A DNA stretch of 64,000 nt from DASXHY01 sp035552155 (GCA_035552155.1 DASZLX010000046.1:1-64000), one strand, 5' to 3'. Numbered from the stretch's first letter, positions 26,578 to 36,137 are shown. Translations and numbers: made by a program. The notes: a model not told the origin generated them from the letters alone.

Positions 26578-27543
26578 TTAGGCCAACTTTTGTTTCAGTT
26601 TCAAAACCGGCTCAAACAAGTCCCCGTATTTTTCAACCCGCTTTAAAACCTCATCCGAAATAAAACTGAGCCGCGCCGACTCTTTTTTCTTCAACGCGCT
26701 TTTGACCTGGTCCCAGTCCACCGGCGTGGAAACGGTCGGCCGTTCCTTGGCTCGGAGAGAATACGCGCACACAGTCGTTTTATGCCGATCGTTCTGGCTC
26801 CAATCCACGAAGACCTTCCCCGTCCGCAAGCTCTTTCCCATTTTTGAAATGACCTCTTTCGAATGTTCGCTTTCCAATTCCTCGGCCAATTGATGCGACA
26901 GCGCCTTGGTCTGGTCATAAGTCACCGGCGTATTTAGCGGCACATAAATTTGCAATCCCTTCGAGCCCGACGTCTTGGGAAAACTCTGCAACTTCAGCGC
27001 CTCCAATTTTTCCTTGAGCCACAAACCCACTTGCGCGCAACTGATAATGTCCGCCGGCGCGCCCGGGTCCAGGTCGAAAACCATCATCGTGGGACGCTCC
27101 ACATCTTCCGCTTTGGCCAGAAAAGTGTGCAGTTCGAGATCGCCGAGATTCGCTGCCCAAACAATCGAAGGCAAATCGTTGGCCAAACAATAATGAATTT
27201 CCCCTTCGTTCCGCTCACTCCAAACAGGTGCCGTTTTCACCCAATCCGGGCGATAGGGCGGACACCGTTTTTCGTAAAAAAACCCTCCGGAAACCCCGTT
27301 CGGATATCTCTTTAACGTTAATGGCCTGTTTTTGAGGTGCGGGAGAAGAACTGCGGAGACTCGAATAAAATAATCGATCACCTGCGCTTTGGTGAAGCCG
27401 ACGCTGGGATAAAAAACCTTATTGAGATTCGAGACGGGCACTTGCCGTCCGTTGATATCCAATGTATCGGCCGTGCGCGCCTGCGAACGCGTTTTGACCG
27501 CAGGCCGGGCGGCGGGACGTTTCTGGGCGCGACGGATACTCAT
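26578..27543 (-). CDS. ligD: LigD-type polymerase/primase domain protein
   Basis: This 321-residue protein corresponds to the polymerase domain of LigD, which fills gaps during non-homologous end joining. It has the metal site VFDLDPGA, KTSGSKGLQIYVPL, and FVDWSQNDRHKTTVCAYSLR with the basic substrate pocket, then PVSTPVDWD-like text near the end (TVSTPVDWDQVKSAL). The ligase and phosphoesterase domains of multidomain LigD are absent, so this is a stand-alone domain. The N-terminal 30 residues are basic (RRAQKRPAARPAVKTRSQAR). No Ku or ATP-dependent ligase gene is in the window. Confidence 0.92.
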   Translation of the reverse strand: MSIRRAQKRPAARPAVKTRSQARTADTLDINGRQVPVSNLNKVFYPSVGFTKAQVIDYFIRVSAVLLPHLKNRPLTLKRYPNGVSGGFFYEKRCPPYRPDWVKTAPVWSERNEGEIHYCLANDLPSIVWAANLGDLELHTFLAKAEDVERPTMMVFDLDPGAPADIISCAQVGLWLKEKLEALKLQSFPKTSGSKGLQIYVPLNTPVTYDQTKALSHQLAEELESEHSKEVISKMGKSLRTGKVFVDWSQNDRHKTTVCAYSLRAKERPTVSTPVDWDQVKSALKKKESARLSFISDEVLKRVEKYGDLFEPVLKLKQKLA

Positions 27544-27584
27544 AGATCATCGCGCGCACATGGATATTCCCAAGGCACGGTCAG

Positions 27585-27773
27585 CTAGGAATTGGTCGCG
27601 CCCGGAAAATGAACGCCGAACCAAAACGCGGACTCCGGCGTCAGCTCCAATTCCTCGTCGCGGCGTTCCGTTAGACTTTCCAGCGAGCCGCCGCATTCGA
27701 GGGCGAATTTCCGTTCCGGGGAAATGGCGTCTTCGAAAAGCGCGGCCTCCTCCCAATTGAGTGCTCGTGCCAT
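27585..27773 (-). CDS. Small acidic hypothetical protein
   Basis: This 62-residue protein (MARALNWEEAALFEDAISPE at the start) has a helical acidic composition. It begins 3 bp after the stop of the hypothetical gene upstream, so the two are probably one operon. I recognise no domain. The 3' part ends before the LigD gene, which starts 41 bp further on in the same direction. Confidence 0.5.
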   Translation of the reverse strand: MARALNWEEAALFEDAISPERKFALECGGSLESLTERRDEELELTPESAFWFGVHFPGATNS

Positions 27774-27776
27774 AAA

Positions 27777-28342
27777 TTATTCATTGATTCCCCAATGGGA
27801 AACCGCCCGTTCTTCCCGCAGGGCCTTGGTAAGAAACGGAAAAGTTTTTTCGCTTCGCTTGCAGTCGGGGGGGGTGGCCTGTGGCCTGCCGACGCTGCCC
27901 GGCCAGATTCCCGGCTGGCAGAAAAACGCGATCTTCGCCCGGCGCGCAATCTCCTCCAGGTAGGAGCGCAGCGGCGTTTCCACGCTCTCACCGCCGAACA
28001 ATCCCACCAGTGCGGTCGTCTGGGACTTGTAGTTAAGCCACAATTCCATCCACGCTTTCACTTCCTTAGGCAATTCCCTGCCTTCATGCGCCGAAATAAT
28101 GATGATTTCCGCCGCCGCGGCATCCTTGGCCGCGATTTCCTTTAGCTTCGGCACCGCCAGCACGTCGAACTTCCACATTTGATTCGCGAAAATACACTGA
28201 CTGCCCAGTTGTTCGACCAGGTATTCGTACGTTTTCATCGCGCGTTTGCCGGTCTCCAAATCCTCGTAGGCGATGACCACGTTCAGAGCTGAATTGACCT
28301 CTGCGTCTGAAGACCCGAAAGCTGGGAAGCTGCGCGTTTGCA
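27777..28342 (-). CDS. Hypothetical protein
   Basis: From the ATG at 28342 this encodes 188 residues with no signal or membrane segment. The core (NVVIAYEDLETGKRAMKTYE, then EIIIISAHEGRELPKEVKAW) alternates beta strands and helices, as in a Rossmann-like or receiver-like fold. I do not recognise it as a named family. The last 45 residues are Pro/Lys/Arg-rich and poorly structured. A longer version starting at 28391 adds a hydrophobic stretch but has a weaker start context. Confidence 0.65.
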
Positions 28343-28406
28343 TAAAAACGGAGAGTATCGGATGCGCAAAAAACAACAATGGGGTGAGCACCCACCGCGC
28401 GTGTTT

Positions 28407-29135
28407 TTATCGCAAAAACCAGGTCAACAACGGCGCAAAAATAAGACTCGGTAGGTAATCGGTCACCGGCACTTTGCGAACTTCGAAAATCAACAGCGCC
28501 ACGCAAAAAATCAGCAACCCCCCCGTGGCATTCACCGAATCCGCCAAACCGCGCTGCTGCAAAAACGGCGCGAGCGAATGCGCGCAGACCAGCGTGATCG
28601 TCCCTTGAAAAACCAGCACCGGCACCGCCGAAAGCACCACGCCCCAGCCGAACATCATCGCAAAACTCATCGTCGCGAGACCGTCCATCACGGCCTTGAT
28701 TGCGAGCGGATAAAAATAATCGGCCAGCAATCCATTATGGACCGCGCCCAAAATTCCCAGCGGCGCCGCGCAGAATAACAACGAGCAGACGAGGAACCCG
28801 TCGGTGAATCGCTGCGGATTGTCCGGGGTGGCTGTCATCATGCGCTCGCGGGTCAACTGGCCGAGGCGATTGGACATTTTTTGCAAATGTAACAGTTTGC
28901 CGAGGAGATTGCCGAGCGAGAGCGACAGCAGCACGATGCCGAGTTGCTTGAGCACGTGTCCCCAAGAGCCGCCCATCATGCTCTGGGCGGTCAGCCGCAG
29001 CCCAAAAAAAACCGTGAGCGCGCCCAGCGCGACTTTGAGAAGAGACTGCATCGCCGCGGACGGTTGTTTTTTTATCATCAACCCGGCGAGGCCGCCCGCC
29101 ACGATGGCGGCGACGTTCAGGATCGTTCCAAGCAC
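28407..29135 (-). CDS. DUF554 family membrane protein (YdfK-like)
   Basis: This 242-residue integral membrane protein belongs to DUF554. It starts MLGTILNVAAIVAGGLAGLM, the usual N-terminus of the family. Several hydrophobic segments follow (VALGALTVFFGLRL, FLVCSLLFCAAPLGILGAV, GVVLSAVPVLVFQGTITLVC). The signature region CAAPLGILGAVHNGLLADY and the Gly-rich ATGGLLIF near the end fit the family. Function is unknown; transport has been proposed. It is followed by the hypothetical pair on the same strand with a 64-bp gap. Confidence 0.9.
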   Translation of the reverse strand: MLGTILNVAAIVAGGLAGLMIKKQPSAAMQSLLKVALGALTVFFGLRLTAQSMMGGSWGHVLKQLGIVLLSLSLGNLLGKLLHLQKMSNRLGQLTRERMMTATPDNPQRFTDGFLVCSLLFCAAPLGILGAVHNGLLADYFYPLAIKAVMDGLATMSFAMMFGWGVVLSAVPVLVFQGTITLVCAHSLAPFLQQRGLADSVNATGGLLIFCVALLIFEVRKVPVTDYLPSLIFAPLLTWFLR

Positions 29136-29245
29136 GGGTTGACTGAACCATTCCCGGGAAAAAGAGCAAGGCGCAAAGTTGCGGAAAATCGAAATTCAAA
29201 GTTGCATTTTGGTTCGAGTCCCGGCACCTTCTCCTGCCCTTGGGT

Positions 29246-29322
29246 CGGGGCGTAGCGTAGCCTGGTAGCGCGCTTGTTTCGGGTACAAGAGGTCGTGAGT
29301 TCGAATCTCACCGCCCCGACCA
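29246..29322 (+). tRNA. tRNA-Pro (anticodon CGG)
   Basis: This is a 77-nt tRNA. The acceptor stem pairs CGGGGCG with CGCCCCG, followed by A and an encoded CCA. The anticodon stem is CTTGT/ACAAG with loop TTCGGGT, giving CGG. The D-arm (TAGCCTGGTAGCGCG) and T-arm (GAGTTCGAATCTC) are regular. Confidence 0.96.
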
Positions 29323-29482
29323 TTTTACTTTCTGCGACTGCAGATGCCGAAGGGTGACTTTCCCACTTTTTGCCAGGATTCCTTGTATTTTCTGCTCCCC
29401 ATTTCCGTGTCTACGAACTAGTGCGGATTTGACGGCGCAAAAAAGCTGTCTGCTTTCTGCGGCGGTGCACATAATAGTAAAA

Positions 29483-30640
29483 ATGGCCACAACGTCAGAT
29501 CTCGAGTTGGTGGAGCGCTTTGCAAAAGGCGGGTCGGAGGAAGCATTTCGCGAGTTGGTAGAGCGGCATATCGGGCTGGTTCACTCCGTCGCTGTCAGGC
29601 ATACGGGCAATCCGCATCACGCGGAGGAGATTTCCCAGGCGGTGTTCGTCATCCTGGCGCGACGGGCGAAATCACTGGGCAAAAACGTGGTGCTGTCCGG
29701 TTGGCTGTATCGCACGGCGCGATTGACGGCGGCGAATTTTCAACGGGCGGAATTCCGAAGAATTCGCCGCGAAAAAGAGGCTTACATGCAATCGATAGCA
29801 AGAGACGAAGTTGCCGATGAGGTCTGGCGCGAGCTTTTGCCATGGCTCGATCGCGCGATGGGGAGCCTGAGCGCGGCTGATCGCGATTGTGTGGTGCTGC
29901 GTTTTTTTGAAAATAAAAGTTTCCGGGAGGTCGCCGAAACGCTGGGGATCGAGGAAGGCGCGGCGCAAAGAAGGGTATCCCGAAGCCTGGAGCGATTGAG
30001 GGCTTTCTTCTGGAAGAAAGGGGTTGTCCTGAGCGCGAGCGCCATCGCTGGGGCGGTTTCGGCAAATTCCGTGAAAGCAACGCTGGCAGATTTGGGTGCT
30101 TCGGTGGCAGCGCGGAGCTTGAACCCGGGAAATTTGGGGCCTTCGGTGCAGGTCCTGGTTCGGCAAACATGGACGAGACTTTTTTGGCCCGCTTCGGCCT
30201 GGGCGGGAATCGGTGCATCGATGGTTTTGATGATAACATGCGGCGTTCTGTTCTTGCATCCGGCGCACAGGGAGCGGCAGGTCTCTTCGATTGTTTATCG
30301 GATCAGAAACGCACCAACTCTGCCTCCGTCAGTTAATCAGCCGATTGTTCACATAAGAATGACCGGTACGCCGGGAATGCCATTTGAGATAACTCATTCC
30401 GAGAATGGAAGTGAGCAAATCACTCCGGGTGTGTTGCCAGGCGAGGTGTCGTTCGCGGCTGACGCGTTTTCCGCGCGCATCATCGTCTTGGGCTCCGGTG
30501 AATTGGGTTTCGAAATCTACCGGGATGATTTTCGCATGGCCAGCTTATCGGGCGCACGCGTGACGAACGGCCGGTCATGGCTGCTCGGTGCGAAGGAAGG
30601 CGGGAAGGGATTTTTCATGAGGAGACAACTGGCGAACTGA
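29483..30640 (+). CDS. ECF-type sigma factor with C-terminal membrane extension
   Basis: This 385-residue protein has sigma-70 region 2 (LVHSVAVRHTGNPHHAEEIS, then SGWLYRTARLTAANF) and region 4 (LSAADRDCVVLRFFENKSFR, then GIEEGAAQRRVSRSLERLR). The next 60 residues contain SASAIAGAVSANSVKA, also seen in the three sigma factors near 50 kb. A membrane helix follows (WAGIGASMVLMITCGVLFL), then an exported tail of about 115 residues. I start at the ATG at 29483, where homology begins; the upstream extension to 29354 is unsupported. A prepilin-like gene follows 3 bp later. The extension may act as a built-in anti-sigma or sensor. Confidence 0.87.
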   Translation: MATTSDLELVERFAKGGSEEAFRELVERHIGLVHSVAVRHTGNPHHAEEISQAVFVILARRAKSLGKNVVLSGWLYRTARLTAANFQRAEFRRIRREKEAYMQSIARDEVADEVWRELLPWLDRAMGSLSAADRDCVVLRFFENKSFREVAETLGIEEGAAQRRVSRSLERLRAFFWKKGVVLSASAIAGAVSANSVKATLADLGASVAARSLNPGNLGPSVQVLVRQTWTRLFWPASAWAGIGASMVLMITCGVLFLHPAHRERQVSSIVYRIRNAPTLPPSVNQPIVHIRMTGTPGMPFEITHSENGSEQITPGVLPGEVSFAADAFSARIIVLGSGELGFEIYRDDFRMASLSGARVTNGRSWLLGAKEGGKGFFMRRQLAN

Positions 30641-30643
30641 AAG

Positions 30644-31516
30644 GTGCGCGTGAAAACGATCTCATCTAAAAAAGCATTCACGTTAATGGAGTTGCTCGTA
30701 GTCATTGCCATCGTGGCTATTTTGGCGGTTTGCCTGTTGCCAGTGCTTGCCAAAGGCACGGAACGTGCGCGCGTGATGCAGTGCCTGAACAATTTTCATC
30801 AGGCGGGGCTGGGGATCGCATTGTACGCAGGAGATTTTTCGGATCGATTTCCGCCAGCGACAGTGGAGGAACCCAACGGCGACCTTAAGCCGGTCCGGTT
30901 GGCGATTGGCGGAAAGGACCGGGAACCTCAATTGGGGCTGGTGCTGCCCTCAGCGGAGGTGCGTCCACTCCGTCCTTACCTGAACAGTGTTGAAGTTTTG
31001 CACTGCCCCAAAGATCATGGGATGGCGATTCGTTTAACCTCGTACTATACATTGGCCGGGCAGGTGCCGGTGAGACCGATGCCGACCTGTTGGGACACGA
31101 TTGGCTGCAGTTACATTTACAATATTGAATTGCCGCCCTCGCATTTTACGAGGCAGCCGCTTGCCGATGGCAGCGGTTTGGCAGGCAAAAGGAGCGATTG
31201 GGTTCCGGAACCCTCAAAATACGTATTGATGTACGAACCGCCGGCGGGAACTCTCGGTTGTCCGCCAGACAAACAAGGACCGAGGGATTATGTATATCAA
31301 TTCTGGCACTACAGCAGCGACGCCAGAGCGAACATCGACGGGCATTCATTGCGGGATGAGGGCCGACGATTTTGGGCGCCGATTCTGTTCGTGGACGGGC
31401 ATGTCCGATTTATCGATTTTACCCGGCCCATTCAGGCCAGCTATCTTTATATTTGCGAGCCGACGGAGGATTGCGTCTGGTACAAACCACAGCCGGATGG
31501 GCCGGCGACTAATTGA
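30644..31516 (+). CDS. Prepilin-type N-terminal cleavage/methylation protein
   Basis: This 290-residue pseudopilin-like protein starts at a GTG with AAAGG nearby. The type IV prepilin signal (KKAFTLMELLVVIAIVAILA) is complete, with the cleavage site before Phe and Glu at +5. A globular exported region follows (NNFHQAGLGIALYAGDFSDR, then ILFVDGHVRFIDFTRP), matching the verrucomicrobial and planctomycete DUF1559-like and H-X9-DG families. These proteins are abundant in those phyla and their roles are mostly unknown. The gene follows the sigma factor by only 3 bp, so the two form an operon. Confidence 0.87.
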   Translation: MRVKTISSKKAFTLMELLVVIAIVAILAVCLLPVLAKGTERARVMQCLNNFHQAGLGIALYAGDFSDRFPPATVEEPNGDLKPVRLAIGGKDREPQLGLVLPSAEVRPLRPYLNSVEVLHCPKDHGMAIRLTSYYTLAGQVPVRPMPTCWDTIGCSYIYNIELPPSHFTRQPLADGSGLAGKRSDWVPEPSKYVLMYEPPAGTLGCPPDKQGPRDYVYQFWHYSSDARANIDGHSLRDEGRRFWAPILFVDGHVRFIDFTRPIQASYLYICEPTEDCVWYKPQPDGPATN

Positions 31517-31611
31517 CTATTGCTGAACGCCGCAGCTCTGTTATGCCATACGCGTCTACTCTTGCGTGGACTTCCTGAAAATGTTTGGATTAGTCGCGTG
31601 GATCGGGAAGG

Positions 31612-31645
31612 TGCGTAAGATTTGAATCTCAACCTTCACACCATT
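31612..31645 (+). repeat. Possible degenerate copy of the tRNA-Pro 3' end
   Basis: The segment contains gaatctca, eight other bases, then accatttta. In tRNA-Pro and its flank (29302-29326) the same two words occur with the same eight-base spacing. This fits a decayed tRNA 3' end or attachment-site duplicate flanking the sigma factor-prepilin pair. The match is short and could be chance. Confidence 0.35.
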
Positions 31646-31700
31646 TTATTCTCCGTCACGGGTTCCAGTTTTAAAGGCCAAAAACTGTTTGCAAACAATT

Positions 31701-32711
31701 ATGAATCTCAAACTCGTCTGTCTCTTCGCCCTCGCTATTCCGGCAATGTCGGCTAATGCCCAGCCGCAGGAATCCTCGACCACCAAAAGCGGGTTATTGC
31801 TCGTCTGCAACAAAGGCGAACACACGCTGGGACTCGTCGATCCGGTCGAGGGGAAACAATTGGCCGTGGTGGAGGAAAATGGCATCACCGGTCATGAAGT
31901 GATCGCTTCCGCGGACGGCAAGCTGGCGTTCGTGCCCATTTACGGAAATTCCGGGGTGGGGCATCCGGGAACGGATGGCGAAATCATCCGGGTGATTGAT
32001 TTGGAGAAGCGCGCGATCGTGGGAACCGTGGATTTCGGCCGGGGGCTGCGTCCTCATTGCGCGATGATTGGTCCCAAAAATGATTTGCTCTATGTCACCA
32101 CCGAACTGACAAATTCCATCGCCGTGATTGATCCCAAAACTTTCAAAATTTTGGATTTCATTCCGACCGGCCAAAGCGAATCTCACATGCTGGCGATTTC
32201 CCCTCAGGGCCGTTACGGTTACACGGCGAACGTCGGTCCGGGCACGGTTTCGGTCATCGATTTGCAGGAGAAAAAAGTTGAGAAGATCATTCCCATTTCC
32301 AAAGAAACCCAGCGCATCGCCATTTCCCCCGATGACAAATGGGTGTTCACCGCCGACCAAACTCAACCCCGGCTCGCGGTGATTGATACGGAGAAAAGGG
32401 AAGTGAGCCGCTGGATCGAACTGCCTGGTATGGGTTATGGAACTGCTCCCACGCCCGATGGAAATTGGCTGGTGGTCGCCCTGCCGGGAATTAAACAGGT
32501 GGCTTTTGTGGATTTGAAAACCATGAAAGTCGCGCACACGGTGGATGTTCCGAGATCACCGCAGGAAGTTCTCATCCGTCCTGATGGCAAAATCGCTTAT
32601 GTATCGTGCGACGCCAGCCGGCAGGTGGCGGCGATTGATACTCAAAATTTCCAGGTGGAAAAACTTATCAACACCGGCAAAGGCGCGGACGGCCTCGCCT
32701 GGGCGCCTTAA
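31701..32711 (+). CDS. Exported YVTN-type beta-propeller protein
   Basis: This 336-residue protein has a signal peptide (LVCLFALAIPAMSANA). About seven repeats of the YVTN/cytochrome-D1-like propeller type follow. Examples are LYVTTELTNSIAVIDPKTFK, GYTANVGPGTVSVIDLQEKK and AYVSCDASRQVAAIDTQNFQ. No haem or catalytic motif is seen. I start at the ATG at 31701; a TTG at 31689 is the longer option. It probably acts in the periplasm or at the surface as a binding or lactonase-like protein. It is convergent with the GH92 gene, 40 bp apart. Confidence 0.88.
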   Translation: MNLKLVCLFALAIPAMSANAQPQESSTTKSGLLLVCNKGEHTLGLVDPVEGKQLAVVEENGITGHEVIASADGKLAFVPIYGNSGVGHPGTDGEIIRVIDLEKRAIVGTVDFGRGLRPHCAMIGPKNDLLYVTTELTNSIAVIDPKTFKILDFIPTGQSESHMLAISPQGRYGYTANVGPGTVSVIDLQEKKVEKIIPISKETQRIAISPDDKWVFTADQTQPRLAVIDTEKREVSRWIELPGMGYGTAPTPDGNWLVVALPGIKQVAFVDLKTMKVAHTVDVPRSPQEVLIRPDGKIAYVSCDASRQVAAIDTQNFQVEKLINTGKGADGLAWAP

Positions 32712-32751
32712 GAATTTCGCACTTCCGCGCGGCGTGTCATTTCTGAGCGGC

Positions 32752-34878
32752 TCACTCAGTCGTGATGACCAGCTTTTTTCCACGTTCCAGGTCGCTGTGC
32801 TGGATGAAATAACCATTCAACTTGCGCCCGTCGTAAGTGATGTCAGTAATCTTCAACCCCGCATTCTTTTTAACAATCGTTACCGTCCCGTCGGCCAACT
32901 GCATTTTGACCTCATCAAACATCGGCACGGTCACAATGTATTCCGGATCGGCCGGCGAATACGTATAAAGGCCGATGGCGTTGAAGACATACCACGACGA
33001 CATTTCGCCGCAGTCGTCCATGCCGCATAACGTCTTGCCGCTGTCCATTCCATAGAACCGCGCCATGATGGTGTTGAGAATGGCCTGCGATTTTTCCTGT
33101 TTACCGACCCAATAATAAAGATACGGAAAACTGTGGTCCGGCTGGTTGCCCTGGCAATACTGCCCGATGAAACTGTTGATGTTCATCGCGATGTCATTCG
33201 GATTCCACGGAATGGAAAAGAGCCGATCCAGGTGCTGCTCAAACGCTTCCTTGCTCGGATACAATTTGATGAGCGCCTCGGTATCTTGCGGCGCAAAGAA
33301 CGACGACTCCCACGCGTTGGCCTCGCGATACATATATTCGTAATAGGGAAATTGCGGGTCGAACGGCTTGACCCAGTCGCCGGTCGCCAGGCGGCCGCGC
33401 ATCAGGCCCGTGGAGGCGTCGAATACATTCGTGAAGTTGTGCGTTCGCTTCATCAGCATCGCGTAGTTTTTATCGTCCTTTAGCTCCCGCGCGAGCAACG
33501 CCACGGAATAATCGTCGTAGGAATATTCCAGCGTTTTGGTGACGCCGGCTTTCGCTTTGGTTTCCACCGTGGGATGTTCCACCACGGGCGTGGAGATGTA
33601 GCCTTTGTCGATATACTCCTGGAGATAAGGCCGCGCTCTCGGCGACTCGACCGTGGCATTTTTCAACAACAGCTTGTAGGCGTTGGTCACATCGAAATGA
33701 CGCAAGCCGCGCAAATACGACCCTGCGATAAAAGGCGCCGCGTGATCGCCATGGAAAAATATCGGCATGAAACCTGTGCATTCGCCGCGATCAACGAGAG
33801 AACTGATGATATCCTCCGTGACCTTCGGCGAGAGCATTCCCAGCAGGACTAGTTTATTCCGGTAATCGTCCCACAACGACGGCAGGGTATAATACTGGAA
33901 ATTCTTTTTGACAACCTTCCGATTCTCGTCGGTGAATTCTCCGTTCACGTCACTGCGCAATGCCGGCCACATGAACGAACGGTAAAGGCATGAATAGAAC
34001 AAACCTTTTTGCCGTTCCGTACCGCCGGTCACCTGGATTTTGGAAAGCGTGTCCTCCCAGATCTTTGAAGCATCGTCTTTGACCTGCTTAAAATTTTTCC
34101 CGGCCAGTTCCGCTTCCAGATTTTCCTTCGCGTTTTCCACGCTCACGTAGGAACATCCAATCTTGATTTCCAAAACCTGGTTTGTGCCGTCAAAATTGAC
34201 CACCGGAACATCGTGATCCCGGCCATTGAGTATCCGGATGCCCTTGATTTTTTCATTGGCGACGGCGTAGAAATAAATCGTTTCCCGCGCGGCCTGAAAT
34301 CCCTTGAAAGCATTGTCTCCGTCCCGGTCGATTCTCCAATCCGAGACGCGCTCGTTCGCGACATCGAGATTCACCACCAGTTTCTTGTTCTGCCCGTCCG
34401 CGTAAGTGTAATGATGATACCCGCAGCGCAGCGTCGTGGTCAGTTCCGCGTTGATTTTGCCGCGGTCCAGGAAGACTTGATAATAACCGGGAGAAGCGGA
34501 CTCGTTTTTGTGCTCGAATGGCGACCCAATATCATCCGGATCAACCGTGCCGGACGCCGGCAAAATCGGGATGTAACCGAGATTCCAATGCCCCTTGATG
34601 GAATGCGCAAACCCATGGATGACGATGTTCTCGTACTCATAACCAGCGCCGCTGCCGAACTTCGTGATCGGGGTCAGTTGCACCATGGCGTTCGGCAGGG
34701 AAGCCCCGGGAAAAGTCAGGCCCGCCCACACGCGCCACGGCGGAGTGAACCCGATGTCCGCCACATTCGTCAGCGGGGCGGTGCCCAAAAATGTGTCCAC
34801 ATACGCCGTCAGCGGTTTTTCCGCTCTCGCCAAAGTTGCCGCACCGAGAAGCACCGCGAGGCTCAGAAATTTTTTCAT
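32752..34878 (-). CDS. GH92 glycoside hydrolase (alpha-mannosidase family)
   Basis: GH92 enzymes are calcium-dependent exo-alpha-mannosidases that trim mannose from glycans. This protein has 708 residues from the ATG at 34878, where a signal peptide begins (KKFLSLAVLLGAATLARA). The N-terminal beta domain contains AYVDTFLGTAP and HGFAHSIKGHWNLGYIPILP. The (alpha/alpha)6 region includes SLWDDYRNKL, FFHGDHAAPFIAGSYLRGL and MRGRLATGDWVKPFDP. The family signature CGMDDCGEMSSWYVFNAIGL is present. The exact linkage specificity cannot be read. It stands alone, not in a PUL. Confidence 0.93.
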   Translation of the reverse strand: MKKFLSLAVLLGAATLARAEKPLTAYVDTFLGTAPLTNVADIGFTPPWRVWAGLTFPGASLPNAMVQLTPITKFGSGAGYEYENIVIHGFAHSIKGHWNLGYIPILPASGTVDPDDIGSPFEHKNESASPGYYQVFLDRGKINAELTTTLRCGYHHYTYADGQNKKLVVNLDVANERVSDWRIDRDGDNAFKGFQAARETIYFYAVANEKIKGIRILNGRDHDVPVVNFDGTNQVLEIKIGCSYVSVENAKENLEAELAGKNFKQVKDDASKIWEDTLSKIQVTGGTERQKGLFYSCLYRSFMWPALRSDVNGEFTDENRKVVKKNFQYYTLPSLWDDYRNKLVLLGMLSPKVTEDIISSLVDRGECTGFMPIFFHGDHAAPFIAGSYLRGLRHFDVTNAYKLLLKNATVESPRARPYLQEYIDKGYISTPVVEHPTVETKAKAGVTKTLEYSYDDYSVALLARELKDDKNYAMLMKRTHNFTNVFDASTGLMRGRLATGDWVKPFDPQFPYYEYMYREANAWESSFFAPQDTEALIKLYPSKEAFEQHLDRLFSIPWNPNDIAMNINSFIGQYCQGNQPDHSFPYLYYWVGKQEKSQAILNTIMARFYGMDSGKTLCGMDDCGEMSSWYVFNAIGLYTYSPADPEYIVTVPMFDEVKMQLADGTVTIVKKNAGLKITDITYDGRKLNGYFIQHSDLERGKKLVITTE

Positions 34879-35147
34879 AATACACTTGCCACAATTTGCG
34901 AAACACACGTTTTGAGACAGAATCATGAATAAAGCAAATCTATACAGCCTTGCTTCGGGCGGTCTTTGCCTGCCAACAATTCCCGCCATTTCGTTTCTGC
35001 TTGGCACATTTTTCGACGTTTGATATTTAGTGGTGCCACGCTTCCAGACGCCTTACGGGCCGCTTGGGATGCAAAAATTTTCGCGGGCCGGAAATTTCGC
35101 TTGAACGCGCCCCCCGGTTTGCTTGTCCATCGATAGTAACATTTGCA

Positions 35148-36137
35148 ATGAACACAGGAATCAACGCCATTAACGAAGCGGCCCAGGAAGGCAGCGCATT
35201 CATACGCCCGCTCTTCAGCGAAATCGGCAAAGTCATCATCGGCCAGAATTACCTCGTCGAGCGTCTGGTCGTCGGCCTGCTGGCCAACGGCCACGTGCTC
35301 CTCGAAGGCGTGCCGGGACTGGCCAAAACGCTCTCGGTCAAGTCGCTGGCCAATTGTCTGAACGTGAATTTCTCCCGGCTGCAATTCACGCCCGACATGC
35401 TGCCCGCCGACATCATCGGCACGCAAATCTACAATCCGCAATCCGGCGGTTTCACCACGCGCCGCGGCCCGATTTTCGCCAACCTGATTCTCGCCGACGA
35501 AATCAACCGCGCGCCCGCCAAGGTCCAGAGCGCGCTCCTCGAAGCCATGCAGGAACGCCAGGTCACCATTGGCGAAACGACCTTCAAGCTCGACGAACCC
35601 TTTCTCGTCCTGGCAACTCAAAATCCGATTGAGCAGGAAGGCACCTATCCGTTGCCCGAAGCGCAGGTCGATCGCTTCATGTTGAAACTGAAAATCGGTT
35701 ACCCCACGCGCGCCGAAGAACGGCAAATTCTCGACACCATGGCCAAAACCTCCGGCCTCCCGAACACCAGCCCGGTGGTGGACCCGCGACAAATCCTCAA
35801 CGCCCGCCAGGTCATCAACGACATCTACGTGGACGACAAAGTGAAGGATTACATCGTGGATCTCGTCTGCGCCACGCGCGACCCCGAGCATTACAAAATC
35901 GCCGTGAAGGATTTCATCCAGCTCGGCGCGTCGCCGCGTGCGACGATCGCGCTTACGCTCGCCTCGAAGGCTTACGCCTTCATCAAAGGCCGCGGCTACG
36001 TCACGCCGCAGGATGTGAAAAGCATCGGTATGGACGTCCTCCGCCACCGCGTCGCCGTCACCTACGAAGCCGAAGCCGAGGACAAGACGAGCGAGACGGT
36101 GGTGCAGAAGATTTTCGATGAACTGCCGGTGCCGTGA
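35148..36137 (+). CDS. MoxR-family AAA+ ATPase
   Basis: MoxR ATPases act as chaperones for proteins with von Willebrand A domains and usually lead Bat operons. This protein has 329 residues from the ATG at 35148. Walker A is LLEGVPGLAKTLSV, Walker B is LILADEINRAPAKVQSALLE, and sensor 1 is VLATQNPIEQEGTYPLPEAQ. The C-terminal helical lid (LGASPRATIALTLASKAYAF) is complete. The upstream 84 bases in the same frame lack a start with a good ribosome-binding site. It heads the DUF58-DUF4381-BatA-BatB operon, which is now separated from it by a small lipoprotein and a toxin-antitoxin insertion. Confidence 0.95.
   Translation: MNTGINAINEAAQEGSAFIRPLFSEIGKVIIGQNYLVERLVVGLLANGHVLLEGVPGLAKTLSVKSLANCLNVNFSRLQFTPDMLPADIIGTQIYNPQSGGFTTRRGPIFANLILADEINRAPAKVQSALLEAMQERQVTIGETTFKLDEPFLVLATQNPIEQEGTYPLPEAQVDRFMLKLKIGYPTRAEERQILDTMAKTSGLPNTSPVVDPRQILNARQVINDIYVDDKVKDYIVDLVCATRDPEHYKIAVKDFIQLGASPRATIALTLASKAYAFIKGRGYVTPQDVKSIGMDVLRHRVAVTYEAEAEDKTSETVVQKIFDELPVP

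Noticed and set aside
29200..29225. Second tRNA upstream of tRNA-Pro
   Set aside because: ttggttcgagtcccggcacc looks like a T-arm and acceptor end, but no matching 5' half, D-arm or anticodon arm lies upstream.
34923..36047. 374-codon minus-strand frame over moxR
   Set aside because: It is antisense to a MoxR gene with intact Walker and sensor motifs, and its own text is low-complexity.
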